DNA of 8,914 bases from RXOA01 sp964554715 (GCA_964554715.1 CAZKPU010000094.1:1-8914); one strand, 5' to 3'; positions 1-6,337 are shown, numbered from the stretch's first letter. Numbers and translations are program-made. The notes: generated by a model not told the origin, from the letters alone.

Positions 1-161
1 ATGTCGCAGGCGATGGCATACGCCTTCGTGACATCCCCCGCGGTGACCGTCGTCGCGCGAACCCGGACGAGGATCTCGTCCACCCCGGGAGAAGGCTTCG
101 CAATCTCCCTCAGCTCCAGGACCTCCGGTGGTCCGTACTTCGTCCAGATGATCGCGTTCAC
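1..161 (-). CDS. MDR superfamily NAD(P)-dependent oxidoreductase, N-terminal 53 codons (runs off the window)
   Basis: Translation of the reverse strand from the GTG at 161-159 begins MNAIIWTKYGPPEVLELREI and continues through a segment ending in RVRATTVTAGD. This is the typical N-terminus of zinc-independent medium-chain dehydrogenases/reductases of the quinone oxidoreductase/zeta-crystallin group: a K-x-G-PPEVL-x-L strand, the P-x-P-G turn, and a VTAGD strand at the substrate cleft. It is clearly homologous to the two enzymes at 855-1829 and 5316-6293. The GTG start is supported by an AGAGGA ribosome binding site a few bases upstream, and it lies in a TGATGTG junction just after the TGA of the 60-residue gene, so translational coupling is likely. 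The NAD(P)-binding domain is outside the window. It is the last visible gene of the operon starting at 2866. The family call is firm; the substrate is unknown. Confidence 0.82.
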   Translation of the reverse strand, partial: MNAIIWTKYGPPEVLELREIAKPSPGVDEILVRVRATTVTAGDVTKAYAIACD

Positions 162-162
162 A

Positions 163-345
163 TCAGCGGGTTCCTCTGGGAAGAAGCGCCGCAATCAGGA
201 GCCCCGCACCGATCCCGACGAACAGACAGGCGATGAAGACGAAGATCGATCGTTGGACAAAGATCAGTCCCACCCCCAGTCCGATCAATGTGGTTCCGCC
301 AACGGCCCATCCCCGACGGTCGATGTCTCTTCCGCTTTCCGCCAT
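163..345 (-). CDS. 60-residue two-helix membrane protein of unknown function
   Basis: The start is decided by a perfect AGGAGG at 354-359, eight bases before the ATG at 345. The protein has a short charged N-terminus (MAESGRDIDRR). Two hydrophobic helices follow, at about residues 14-31 (glycine-rich) and 34-55, separated by a very short QRS turn. It ends in a basic PRGTR tail. It is therefore probably a helical hairpin in the cytoplasmic membrane. I do not recognise a named family. The gene starts 15 bases after the flavodoxin stop, and its own TGA (165-163) abuts the GTG of the next MDR gene, so it is embedded in an oxidoreductase operon. It could be a membrane anchor or accessory subunit for the flavodoxin or the MDR enzymes, but nothing in the sequence shows such an interaction. 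The strong ribosome binding site and tight spacing make it a real gene despite its size. Confidence 0.72.
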   Translation of the reverse strand: MAESGRDIDRRGWAVGGTTLIGLGVGLIFVQRSIFVFIACLFVGIGAGLLIAALLPRGTR

Positions 346-360
346 ACGGTTCTCCTCCTG

Positions 361-858
361 TCACCTGTGTTCCTCGCCGATCTGCTGCTGCAGCTTCCGT
401 GCAAACGCCCGCGCGCGTTCGACGTCGTGGTCGTTCGGCCTGCCCTTGTTCAGTCCGCCGATGTACTTGAGAATTGAGTAGGTGTCCCATCCGCGGCACC
501 CGAACTCGCCCACGATCTTGTATCCCCTGCCCTGCAGAATGTTCCGCAGCACTTCGTGATCGTTGGCCACCTTACGCCGAGTGTAGATCCCGCTGGTCGA
601 AAAGATGAACGCAGCGTTCCCGGTCACCTCCGGCAGTCTCTCGGCCAGCTGCAGCAAGCCGGCGTGATGTTCGGCGTTGTAGATCCCCGAGCCGAAGCCG
701 ATCAGGCTGCATCCAAAAAGCTCTGCCGGGTCCACGTCTTGCGGCCTCAGGATTCTTGCCCCGAGCACCTCGGCAAGGGCCTCGGCGATCTTCCTAGTGT
801 TCAGATGGTGATACGAGAACACAATCAGGATCGGTGCTGTGGACAGATTGGTCATCAT
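361..858 (-). CDS. Flavodoxin family protein (FMN-binding electron carrier)
   Basis: About 165 residues, the usual size of a short-chain flavodoxin-like fold. Strand 1 and the FMN phosphate loop are at residues 10-25 (ILIVFSYHHLNTRKIA), where S-Y-H-H-L-N-T replaces the classic T-x-T-G-N-T. A second cofactor loop is at about 52-63 (GFGSGIYNAEHH) and a third carries FSTSGIY. Flavodoxins shuttle one or two electrons through FMN in the cytoplasm. Two adjacent ATGs are possible: 858 makes an ATGA overlap with the upstream MDR stop, while 855 gives a better distance to the GGGAGGA site and starts MTNLST. The product differs by one residue. The gene is the third in a coupled operon behind two MDR reductases, which suggests NAD(P)H-driven redox chemistry in the same process; the electron partner is inference. 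The C-terminal region (SILKYIGGLNKGRPND) resembles a group of flavodoxins found in anaerobes, from memory only. Confidence 0.85.
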   Translation of the reverse strand: MMTNLSTAPILIVFSYHHLNTRKIAEALAEVLGARILRPQDVDPAELFGCSLIGFGSGIYNAEHHAGLLQLAERLPEVTGNAAFIFSTSGIYTRRKVANDHEVLRNILQGRGYKIVGEFGCRGWDTYSILKYIGGLNKGRPNDHDVERARAFARKLQQQIGEEHR

Positions 859-1829
859 GAATCCTCCCTGCAAACCGTGATGACCACATTCCCTTTCTTG
901 TGGCCTCCGGCCACGTATCGATGAGCCTCGGCGGTTTGCTCGAGCGGGTAGCAGCGATCGATCACGGTGCGAACTGCTCCCGCCTCCATCATCTCCTTCA
1001 GCAACCGGAGATCCTTGACGCGCTCGGCTGTCGGTCGCAGCCCGGTAGCGATGAACCTTGCCTTCTTGCTCCCTGTTCGGGGCAGAAGAGCCCCCAGCTT
1101 GGGGAACGTACACAGGTAGATTCCATCCTTGGCAAGAGCGCGTTTGCATCGAGAGAACGAGCTTCTGGCTACCACGTCGAAGATGATGTCGTAGGTTGCG
1201 TCTGCTTTGGTGAAATCGTCCTTCGTGTAGTCGATGACCTCGTCGGCACCCAGCGAGCGGACGAGCTCCACATTCGCCGTGCTGCAGACTCCGGTCACGT
1301 GCGTCCCGAAGTGTTTGGCGATCTGCACGGCCATTGTGCCGATGCTCGCCGAGGCCCCATTGATCAAGACGTGCATCCCCGGCTTGATCCTGCCTCCGTC
1401 TCTGAGAAACGGCATTGCCGTCAGGAAGGAATCGCACGCCGCGGCCGCTTCCTCGTACGACGCGTTCGCGGGCTTCTGCGCCAGCAGGCCGCTCTCGGGA
1501 AGGGTGATGTACTCGGCGAACGCCCCCGTCTCCGGTTCGGCGAACACTTCGTCTCCGATCTTGAACTTCGTCACGGCTTCGCCGATGCCGGCGACCTTCC
1601 CCGCAAGCTCGACGCCAAGGACCGTGATCTTCGGCCTGGTCAAGCCCAGGTTCGGGGACGCAATCCGGGCGATGAACGGTCTTCCCGACACATTGGCCAA
1701 CCCCGCCGTTGTCACGGTGGTCGCATAGATCTTGACGAGGACCTCGCTGCGCTTGGGAGTAGGGGTTACGACATCCCGGAGCTGCAGAACATCCCACGAC
1801 CCGTATCTTGTGTAGACGATCGCCCTCAT
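855..1829 (-). CDS. Zinc-independent MDR oxidoreductase, NAD(P)-dependent quinone/enone reductase-like
   Basis: 324 residues starting MRAIVYTRYGSWDVLQLRDV, the normal N-terminus and normal length (about 320-340) for this family. The GroES-like domain covers roughly residues 1-125. GVELAG at 72-77 stands where zinc alcohol dehydrogenases have GHExxG, and no four-cysteine zinc lobe is visible, so a zinc-free NAD(P)H reductase of the quinone oxidoreductase/RTN4IP1-like type is indicated. The Rossmann nucleotide-binding motif is at about 157-175 (NGASASIGTMAVQIAKHFG), followed by LGADEVIDY. The usual reaction is reduction of quinones or alpha,beta-unsaturated carbonyls; the substrate cannot be read from sequence. 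The ATG (1829-1827) overlaps the stop of the upstream MDR as ATGA, with only a weak GGCGGA ribosome site, so translation is probably coupled. Its own stop overlaps the flavodoxin start in the same way. It is distantly paralogous to the enzyme at 5316-6293. Confidence 0.9.
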   Translation of the reverse strand: MRAIVYTRYGSWDVLQLRDVVTPTPKRSEVLVKIYATTVTTAGLANVSGRPFIARIASPNLGLTRPKITVLGVELAGKVAGIGEAVTKFKIGDEVFAEPETGAFAEYITLPESGLLAQKPANASYEEAAAACDSFLTAMPFLRDGGRIKPGMHVLINGASASIGTMAVQIAKHFGTHVTGVCSTANVELVRSLGADEVIDYTKDDFTKADATYDIIFDVVARSSFSRCKRALAKDGIYLCTFPKLGALLPRTGSKKARFIATGLRPTAERVKDLRLLKEMMEAGAVRTVIDRCYPLEQTAEAHRYVAGGHKKGNVVITVCREDS

Positions 1830-2866
1830 GACGGTCCGCCGTTCCCGCTTGCTGTGTCGGTCACGAGAACGACCTTGCCGGCGTAGCGGCCGTGTTCGAG
1901 CAGTTCGTGAGCACGAGCGGCTTCGGCCAGCGGGATCCGATCGGCCACGATCGGCTTGATGTCGCCGGCCGCCAGCAGTTCGAGGAGATCGGCCAGTGTC
2001 CTCCGGTACCAGACATTGTCCTTGGAGAGGTCCGGTGCCAACGGCGCCCTTCTCCCATCGGGAATCAGCTTGAGCAGGAATACCGCCATCAGGGTGAACG
2101 GAATGACACGGAGTCCCTGCTTCTTGGTCGCAGCCATGCCGAACCACGCCAACCGGCCACCCTTGCGCAACGCCCTGTAGGAACGCCAGACCTGACGTGC
2201 GCCGCCGATCGGATCGAACACCACATCGACACCGTCTCCGGTGAGTTCCCGGATTCTCGTAACGAAGTCCTCATGGCGGTAGTCGATCGGCGTTGCTCCC
2301 AGGGACGTGACAAGCTCATGATTGTGCTTGGATGCAGTGCCGTACATCTCCAGCCCGGCGAGCTTGCCAAGTTGAAGAAGCGCCGTACCGACACCTCCCG
2401 CAGCACCGTGAATCAGCACGCGCTCGCCGGCCCGCACTTCGGCGGTCCCATGCAACGCCATCTGAGCGGTGAGGTAGTTGATCACCACGCACACCGCTTC
2501 ACTGGGATCCACACCTGGCGGAACCGGCACCAACTCGGTCTCCGGCAGGCAGACGAACTCGGCGTAGCCTCCTCCGAAACCCAGGCGAAACGTCGGTCCG
2601 GCAACGGCCTGACCCTCTTCCAGAGTCGAGACTCCTTCACCCCGCTTGTCCACAACCCCCGCGATGTCCTCGCCAAGGGTGAACGGCACGCGTGGCGTCC
2701 CGGGAAGCCTACCTGAGCGCCGAAACATGAGGTCATACCCAGAGATGCCGGCGGCCTGAACCTTGACCCGGACCTCACCCGCCTTGGGTTCGGGAACATC
2801 CTCTTCGATCATCTGCAGCACATCCGGTCCCCCATGCTGGGTCACGACCACGCGATGGTGTTTCAT
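1826..2866 (-). CDS. MDR oxidoreductase, VAT-1-like subgroup; first gene of the leftward operon
   Basis: 346 residues starting MKHHRVVVTQHGGPDVLQM. The GroES-like fold occupies about residues 1-125, with GEDIAGVV at 65-72 in place of the zinc GHE motif. A clear NADP Rossmann motif is at 153-171 (HGAAGGVGTALLQLGKLAG), followed by SLGATPIDY. The hydrophobic stretch VIPFTLMAVFLLKLIPDG and the ending DIKPIVADRIPLAEAARAHE are, from memory, typical of the VAT-1/synaptic-vesicle-protein-like branch of zinc-independent MDR enzymes. It probably reduces quinones or enones with NADPH in the cytosol; the substrate is unknown. The ATG at 2866 is preceded by GAGGAG at good spacing. A promoter candidate lies about 100 bases upstream at 2971-3000, so this gene opens a five-gene transcription unit. 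It is more diverged from the other three MDRs here than they appear to be from each other, so it is probably not a recent duplicate. Confidence 0.9.
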   Translation of the reverse strand: MKHHRVVVTQHGGPDVLQMIEEDVPEPKAGEVRVKVQAAGISGYDLMFRRSGRLPGTPRVPFTLGEDIAGVVDKRGEGVSTLEEGQAVAGPTFRLGFGGGYAEFVCLPETELVPVPPGVDPSEAVCVVINYLTAQMALHGTAEVRAGERVLIHGAAGGVGTALLQLGKLAGLEMYGTASKHNHELVTSLGATPIDYRHEDFVTRIRELTGDGVDVVFDPIGGARQVWRSYRALRKGGRLAWFGMAATKKQGLRVIPFTLMAVFLLKLIPDGRRAPLAPDLSKDNVWYRRTLADLLELLAAGDIKPIVADRIPLAEAARAHELLEHGRYAGKVVLVTDTASGNGGPS

Positions 2867-2970
2867 GGCAGCTCCTCGCTCCTTATCCCTTCAGCACCAG
2901 CCGCATCGAGTGTCCGATCTCTTCGCTGCCGCATGCCGTAACCGTGATACCGATGGCGTCTTGCTCCCGC

Positions 2971-3000
2971 AGCCTAGCGAATCGTGACGCCGGTCGGCAA
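2971..3000 (-). promoter_or_regulatory. Candidate promoter of the MDR-flavodoxin operon
   Basis: On the minus strand, TTGCCG (3000-2995) and TAGGCT (2976-2971) are separated by 18 bases. This fits actinobacterial housekeeping promoters, which often have a TAGnnT -10 box. The predicted start lies about 100 bases before the ATG at 2866. The -35 overlaps a short inverted repeat (GCCG-GT-CGGC, 2989-2998) that could be an operator. The same spacing and a similar -10 box precede the other MDR operon at 6338-6367. Called by eye, so moderate confidence only. Confidence 0.4.
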
Positions 3001-3068
3001 TTCCCTGAAACGGGCACCAAGACGAAACCACGCCCGGATCCGCATCGCCTGCCGCGGAGGGACGCAGA

Positions 3069-3097
3069 TCATCTACTGGATCGCAGCGGGGTATGAT
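3069..3097 (+). promoter_or_regulatory. Possible promoter of the alkylation repair gene
   Basis: TATGAT at 3092-3097 is a good -10 match, but the hexamer 17 bases upstream (TCATCT, 3069-3074) is a poor -35. The predicted transcript would start near 3104, about five bases before the GTG at 3109, so the message would be almost leaderless. Confidence 0.3.
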
Positions 3098-3108
3098 GGG
3101 CCGGTTCT

Positions 3109-3930
3109 GTGAGGAGGTGCACCGTCAGCTTCTACCGTCGGATCATCATCGAGATGGAAAGCTTGGGACGACCAAGGCCGATCGGAGCGCCGGCGTCCCC
3201 CGCCGAGCAGTACTGGCACATGGGGATCGTCACTCCCATCGTCCGCAAGTTGTCAAGGCAGTTCTCGAAGCAATTCGGCCGCCTGCCATGGCAGGCACGG
3301 ACGGAGGCGGTCATCTCCCTTCTGGAGTATGGGAGCGACGAGGCCGCGCATCTCGCTGTCTTTCTGCTCGGCCGCACGATCGACAGCGTCGATTCCGTGG
3401 ATGCCAACATGTTGGGGGCGGTCGTGGATCGCTTCCGGGGATGGTCGGTCACGGATGCGTTCTGCATCGAGGTTCTGCAGCCGCTGCTCGAGCGGTTCCC
3501 CACGGAGGTGCTGTCGATGACAGCTCGCTGGTCAACAGCCGGGTGCCGTTGGAAGCGCAGAGCCAGCGTGGTGCTGTTCACTCGAAAGATTGGGGCGTCT
3601 GGCAGGTACACGAAAGAGGGGCTTGACGCGGCCGATCGCCTGATCGGAGACAGCGACGACCTGGTTCGCAAGGGCGTCGGGTGGGCACTGAAAGATCTCA
3701 TGCGGGGCGACCGAGAGACGGTCCTGGAGTACGTCGCGAATCTCCGGCGGCAAGGTGTGACTTCGGTGATCACGCTGTATGCGCTTCGCGATGTTCGCGG
3801 CGAGGATCGCAAGCGCGTGCTCGCGGTCAAACCCTCCAAACAGAGCGAGTTGCGCTTACTCGCTCGGCGGTCCGTGTGTCAGTCCGCCGAGTCAGCGTCG
3901 AACGCCTTGCCAGACCCCGTAATGCGTTGA
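3109..3930 (+). CDS. AlkD-type DNA alkylation repair protein (HEAT-like repeat DNA glycosylase)
   Basis: 273 residues from the GTG at 3109. AlkD enzymes are all-helical HEAT-like repeat glycosylases that excise cationic N3- and N7-alkyl purines without flipping the base. Visible family features are MGIVTPIVRKL near 38-48 (the LGIxTPxxRxL element), W112-SVT-D116 matching the catalytic Trp-x3-Asp of Bacillus AlkD, W148-K-R-R at 148-151 matching the conserved WxRRA with its DNA-binding arginine, and LVRKGVGWALKDL matching the FxxKAIGWxLRE helix. The key residues are therefore intact. Start choice is uncertain: the AGGAGG at 3112-3117 lies inside the reading frame and no standard start follows it at proper spacing. 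The alternatives are the GTG at 3109 on a near-leaderless message, or the ATG at 3154, which has no ribosome site. The last 17 codons overlap the end of the convergent TVP38 gene, so the C-terminus after about residue 255 is probably not conserved. Confidence 0.85.
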   Translation: MRRCTVSFYRRIIIEMESLGRPRPIGAPASPAEQYWHMGIVTPIVRKLSRQFSKQFGRLPWQARTEAVISLLEYGSDEAAHLAVFLLGRTIDSVDSVDANMLGAVVDRFRGWSVTDAFCIEVLQPLLERFPTEVLSMTARWSTAGCRWKRRASVVLFTRKIGASGRYTKEGLDAADRLIGDSDDLVRKGVGWALKDLMRGDRETVLEYVANLRRQGVTSVITLYALRDVRGEDRKRVLAVKPSKQSELRLLARRSVCQSAESASNALPDPVMR

Positions 3931-4610
3931 TACAGGCGCTGTTCGATCGCGGGTCCCCATTTCATCGCCGCCCACGCAGCGACGACCGTGGCAGCGGCAA
4001 TCAGTGCCCATCCCCACGTGGGAACGTGGATCATCCCGGATCCGACCATCGAACTGAACAGCAACCCCCACGGTCGCGTGCACGCCGCCGCGAGGAGGAA
4101 GAACGCCCAGGAGATGCCCGTCAGCCCGGCGACGAGACTGAGCGCATCATCGGGGAAGAACGGCAGCAGGAACATGAGGAGCAGGGCAATCCGCGCCCGC
4201 GAGGTCATGGCGCCAAGATACCGCTCCGTGATCGTCGGTCCGACAAGCCGAACGACCAGCGGCCGGCCGAAGGCACGGGCGATCCCGAAGGCAAGCAGCG
4301 ATCCGGTGAGCACCGCCGCCGTTGACAAGCCGAACGCCGGCCAGAAGCCAAACATCATCCCTCCCACAAGCGTGGTGACGCTGCCGGGAATCGGCGAGAC
4401 GATCACTTGGATCATCTGGACGACGAAAAAGACAAGGGGGGCGGCAACGCCGAACCCATCGACCCAGGATTGCAGCGCTTCGGCCGAGGCGAACACGTCC
4501 AGCCGTCCTGAGCGGCGAAGCACAACGAAACCGGCGATCAATCCCCCAACAACCGCAAGGAGGATGACCAGGGAGATGACCCGTTTCCGGCTCCAATGCG
4601 AGCGGTCCAT
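3879..4610 (-). CDS. TVP38/TMEM64 family membrane protein (VTT domain, DedA superfamily)
   Basis: 243 residues, the usual family size. A cytoplasmic basic N-terminus (MDRSHWSRKR) is followed by a membrane helix at about 11-31. Hydrophobic segments lie near 55-72, 79-112, 140-177 and 197-217. The VTT signature is clear: SPIPGSVTTLVGGMMFGFWP at about 72-91, then GLSTAAVLTGSLLAFGIAR with the conserved glycines and arginine, and FLLPFFPDDALSLVAGLTG at about 147-165. Relatives act in membrane lipid scrambling or transport and in membrane homeostasis; the exact role is unknown here. The ATG at 4610 has no Shine-Dalgarno site, but a -10 box ends six bases upstream, so a leaderless transcript is likely. 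Its 3' end overlaps the convergent alkylation repair gene by 52 bases. It lies 108 bases downstream of the methyltransferase but seems to have its own promoter. Confidence 0.88.
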   Translation of the reverse strand: MDRSHWSRKRVISLVILLAVVGGLIAGFVVLRRSGRLDVFASAEALQSWVDGFGVAAPLVFFVVQMIQVIVSPIPGSVTTLVGGMMFGFWPAFGLSTAAVLTGSLLAFGIARAFGRPLVVRLVGPTITERYLGAMTSRARIALLLMFLLPFFPDDALSLVAGLTGISWAFFLLAAACTRPWGLLFSSMVGSGMIHVPTWGWALIAAATVVAAWAAMKWGPAIEQRLYQRITGSGKAFDADSAD

Positions 4611-4616
4611 AGACGC

Positions 4617-4644
4617 ATAGTACCCGCATCAGGCACCATGCCAA
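4617..4644 (-). promoter_or_regulatory. Candidate leaderless promoter of the TVP38 gene
   Basis: On the minus strand, TTGGCA (4644-4639), a 16-base spacer, then TACTAT (4622-4617) end exactly six bases before the ATG at 4610. That places the expected transcription start on the A of the start codon. No ribosome binding site is visible, which agrees with leaderless initiation. A small inverted repeat (GGCA-CCA-TGCC, 4632-4642 region) overlaps the -35. Confidence 0.45.
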
Positions 4645-4718
4645 GGGATCCGCCTATGTCGCGGCTTGCTCCGGCTGCCCAGCCGATCGCTACCGTTCCG
4701 TTCTCCGTTGCCGGCTTC

Positions 4719-5309
4719 CTATCGACCTCTGCGCACGTACACCTCACTATGCCACATCCCGGAGCTGCCACACGTTCGCCGCCCGAAACCCTCCTCGCGC
4801 AGCCACCGGCGGACGGCCTCCGGCTGAGAGAAGCGGACGCGGAACGGCAGAAGCCACCTCGACAACGGGCCGATGAGCCGGATGATCCAGCGAATCCTCC
4901 AATGGTTGCTCGGGAAGGTGATCGCAAAGATCCGTGTGGTATGCACGACCGCTTCGCGGATCAGACGCTCCGGATCGTGGCAACAGTGGATGACCTTGTC
5001 CAGGACGGTGATATCCGCCGAGCCGATCCGCTCGGCAAGCTCCAGGAAGTCCCCTTCGTAATAGGTGACGCGATCCTGGTCGGAAAGCTCCCGAGCGAGG
5101 GCCATCGCCGTCTCGAGATAAGCAGGAGAGAGTTCCACTCCGACAACCGACGACGCGCCCTCTTGAAGAAGCCGGTGATGGAACCGCCCTGTCCCACAGC
5201 CGATGTCGAGCACGGTGGAGCCTTCGATCCCCTGGGACAGAAGATCTGCCAGCAGCTTCTCTTGGTCGGGGGATAGCTTGGTTTGGGCGAACTCACTGTC
5301 GGATGCCAT
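4719..5309 (-). CDS. Class I SAM-dependent methyltransferase
   Basis: 196 residues. SAM-binding motif I is at 33-41 (VLDIGCGTG). The acidic residue that holds the ribose is E59 in VVGVELS. YYEGDF at 83-88 is the adenine-side acidic loop, and the motif IV region is ITVLDKVIHCCHD (100-112). The C-terminal half has WRIRWIIRLIGPLSRWLL, a basic amphipathic or weakly hydrophobic helix, then QPEAVRRWLREEGF. This layout resembles the BchM-like group of small-molecule methyltransferases, from memory. The substrate is unknown; a hydrophobic acceptor such as a quinone or porphyrin-like molecule would fit the helix but is only a guess. The ATG is six bases after the TAG of the MDR gene upstream, with a GGGAGAG ribosome site inside that gene's end, so the two form an operon. 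Confidence 0.87.
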   Translation of the reverse strand: MASDSEFAQTKLSPDQEKLLADLLSQGIEGSTVLDIGCGTGRFHHRLLQEGASSVVGVELSPAYLETAMALARELSDQDRVTYYEGDFLELAERIGSADITVLDKVIHCCHDPERLIREAVVHTTRIFAITFPSNHWRIRWIIRLIGPLSRWLLPFRVRFSQPEAVRRWLREEGFGRRTCGSSGMWHSEVYVRRGR

Positions 5310-5315
5310 TCGTGG

Positions 5316-6293
5316 CTACTCTCCCTCTCCCGCCACCGAGATCACAACCTTCCCTCGGACCCGACCGGTCTCGAGGTACCGAAGCGCATCGGCGATATCT
5401 GATAGCGGATACACCCGATCGATCACCGGAGTGATCTTTCCCGCTTCGATGAACTCTCTAAGACGCTCAAGATGAGAGGCCTGCGGGTACTCCAAAACCA
5501 TCCCCAGCATCTTTCCCTCGGCCTTGGAGATCACCGGTCCCAGCATTGCGATCTGGAGCATCCTGCGCATCGATCCTCCGACGGCGAGGTAGACACCGGT
5601 CGGGTTCAACGCCTTCTTGCACGCGTAGACCGAGCGGGAGGTAACCAAGTCGATAATCCGGTCGTAGGTGCTCCCGCTTTGGGCGAAGTCGCGCTCGGCG
5701 TAGTCGATGACATGGTCGGCGCCGATCGAACGGATCATCTCGAGCTTCTCGGCGCTGTCCACCCCCGTCACCTCCGCGCCCTCCGCCTTGGCGATCTGGA
5801 CGGCGAACGTTCCCATCCCCCCGCCCGCTCCGTTGACCAAGACGTTCTGCCCCGGCTCGATCGGCCCAAACGCCTGGAAGTTGAGAACGGCAACGCCTCC
5901 TGCGGAAGGCACGGCTGCCGCTTGCTCGAAGCTCAACACACTCGGCTTGCGGATCACGGCCGGCGTAGGCACACAGGCATACTCCGCGAACGCTCCGAAC
6001 CCGAACTCCGTCAGATCTCCGAAGACCTCATCGCCCGGTCGGAGCTCCGTCACATCCGGCCCGACCGCCTCGACCACGCCAGCGATGTCCGAGCCGAGGA
6101 TCTTGTATCTCGGCCGCAACAGGCCTCCCGGGCGAACCATGAACCTTCCTCGCAGAAGATCCAAGTCCGCAGCATTGAGTGACGACGCATGGATGCGCAC
6201 CAAGACCTCGTTCCGGGTCGGAATGGGTTTGGGAACTTCCTCAAGTCGAAGAACATCCGGCGAACCGTATCGGCGATGGATCATAGCCTTCAT
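5316..6293 (-). CDS. Zinc-independent MDR oxidoreductase, NAD(P)-dependent quinone/enone reductase-like (second operon)
   Basis: 325 residues from MKAMIHRRYGSPDVLRLEEV, typical in length and N-terminus. The GroES-like domain (about 1-120) carries GSDIAGVV at 67-74 instead of GHExxG, and no zinc-binding cysteine cluster is seen. The Rossmann motif is at 154-172 (NGAGGGMGTFAVQIAKAEG), followed by IGADHVIDYAERDF. It is a close-fold paralogue of the enzyme at 855-1829; both share the VxIDY-xx-DF and AxKxxxxPVIDRxYPL pattern. The ATG at 6293 is chosen because it gives the family N-terminus. The open frame extends further upstream without homology, and the best ribosome site (GGAGGGG) lies about 12 bases away, which is rather long. 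A promoter candidate is at 6338-6367. The gene is followed six bases later by the methyltransferase, so reduction and methylation of a common metabolite is possible but unproven. Confidence 0.9.
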   Translation of the reverse strand: MKAMIHRRYGSPDVLRLEEVPKPIPTRNEVLVRIHASSLNAADLDLLRGRFMVRPGGLLRPRYKILGSDIAGVVEAVGPDVTELRPGDEVFGDLTEFGFGAFAEYACVPTPAVIRKPSVLSFEQAAAVPSAGGVAVLNFQAFGPIEPGQNVLVNGAGGGMGTFAVQIAKAEGAEVTGVDSAEKLEMIRSIGADHVIDYAERDFAQSGSTYDRIIDLVTSRSVYACKKALNPTGVYLAVGGSMRRMLQIAMLGPVISKAEGKMLGMVLEYPQASHLERLREFIEAGKITPVIDRVYPLSDIADALRYLETGRVRGKVVISVAGEGE

Positions 6294-6337
6294 GCGATGC
6301 TGCAACCCCCCTCCCATCCAGCGATCCAACTCGTCAC

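Noticed and set aside
361..1797. A 478-codon minus-strand open frame that would fuse extra sequence to the flavodoxin
   Set aside because: The part upstream of 858 is an out-of-frame shadow of the MDR gene at 855-1829, is arginine-rich and has no homology; the flavodoxin start has its own ribosome site and ATGA junction.
900..1886. Long plus-strand ORF of 328 codons, antisense to the MDR gene
   Set aside because: Composition is that of an antisense shadow, with no recognisable domain; the minus strand carries a complete MDR enzyme with all motifs.
1830..2147. N-terminal extension of the MDR at 855-1829 to a start at 2147
   Set aside because: The extra 106 codons overlap the upstream MDR in another frame, while MRAIVYTRYG at 1829 is the normal family N-terminus.
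1892..2716. Plus-strand ORF of 274 codons, antisense to the VAT-1-like MDR
   Set aside because: No start signal and no family features; it follows the codon pattern of the opposite strand.
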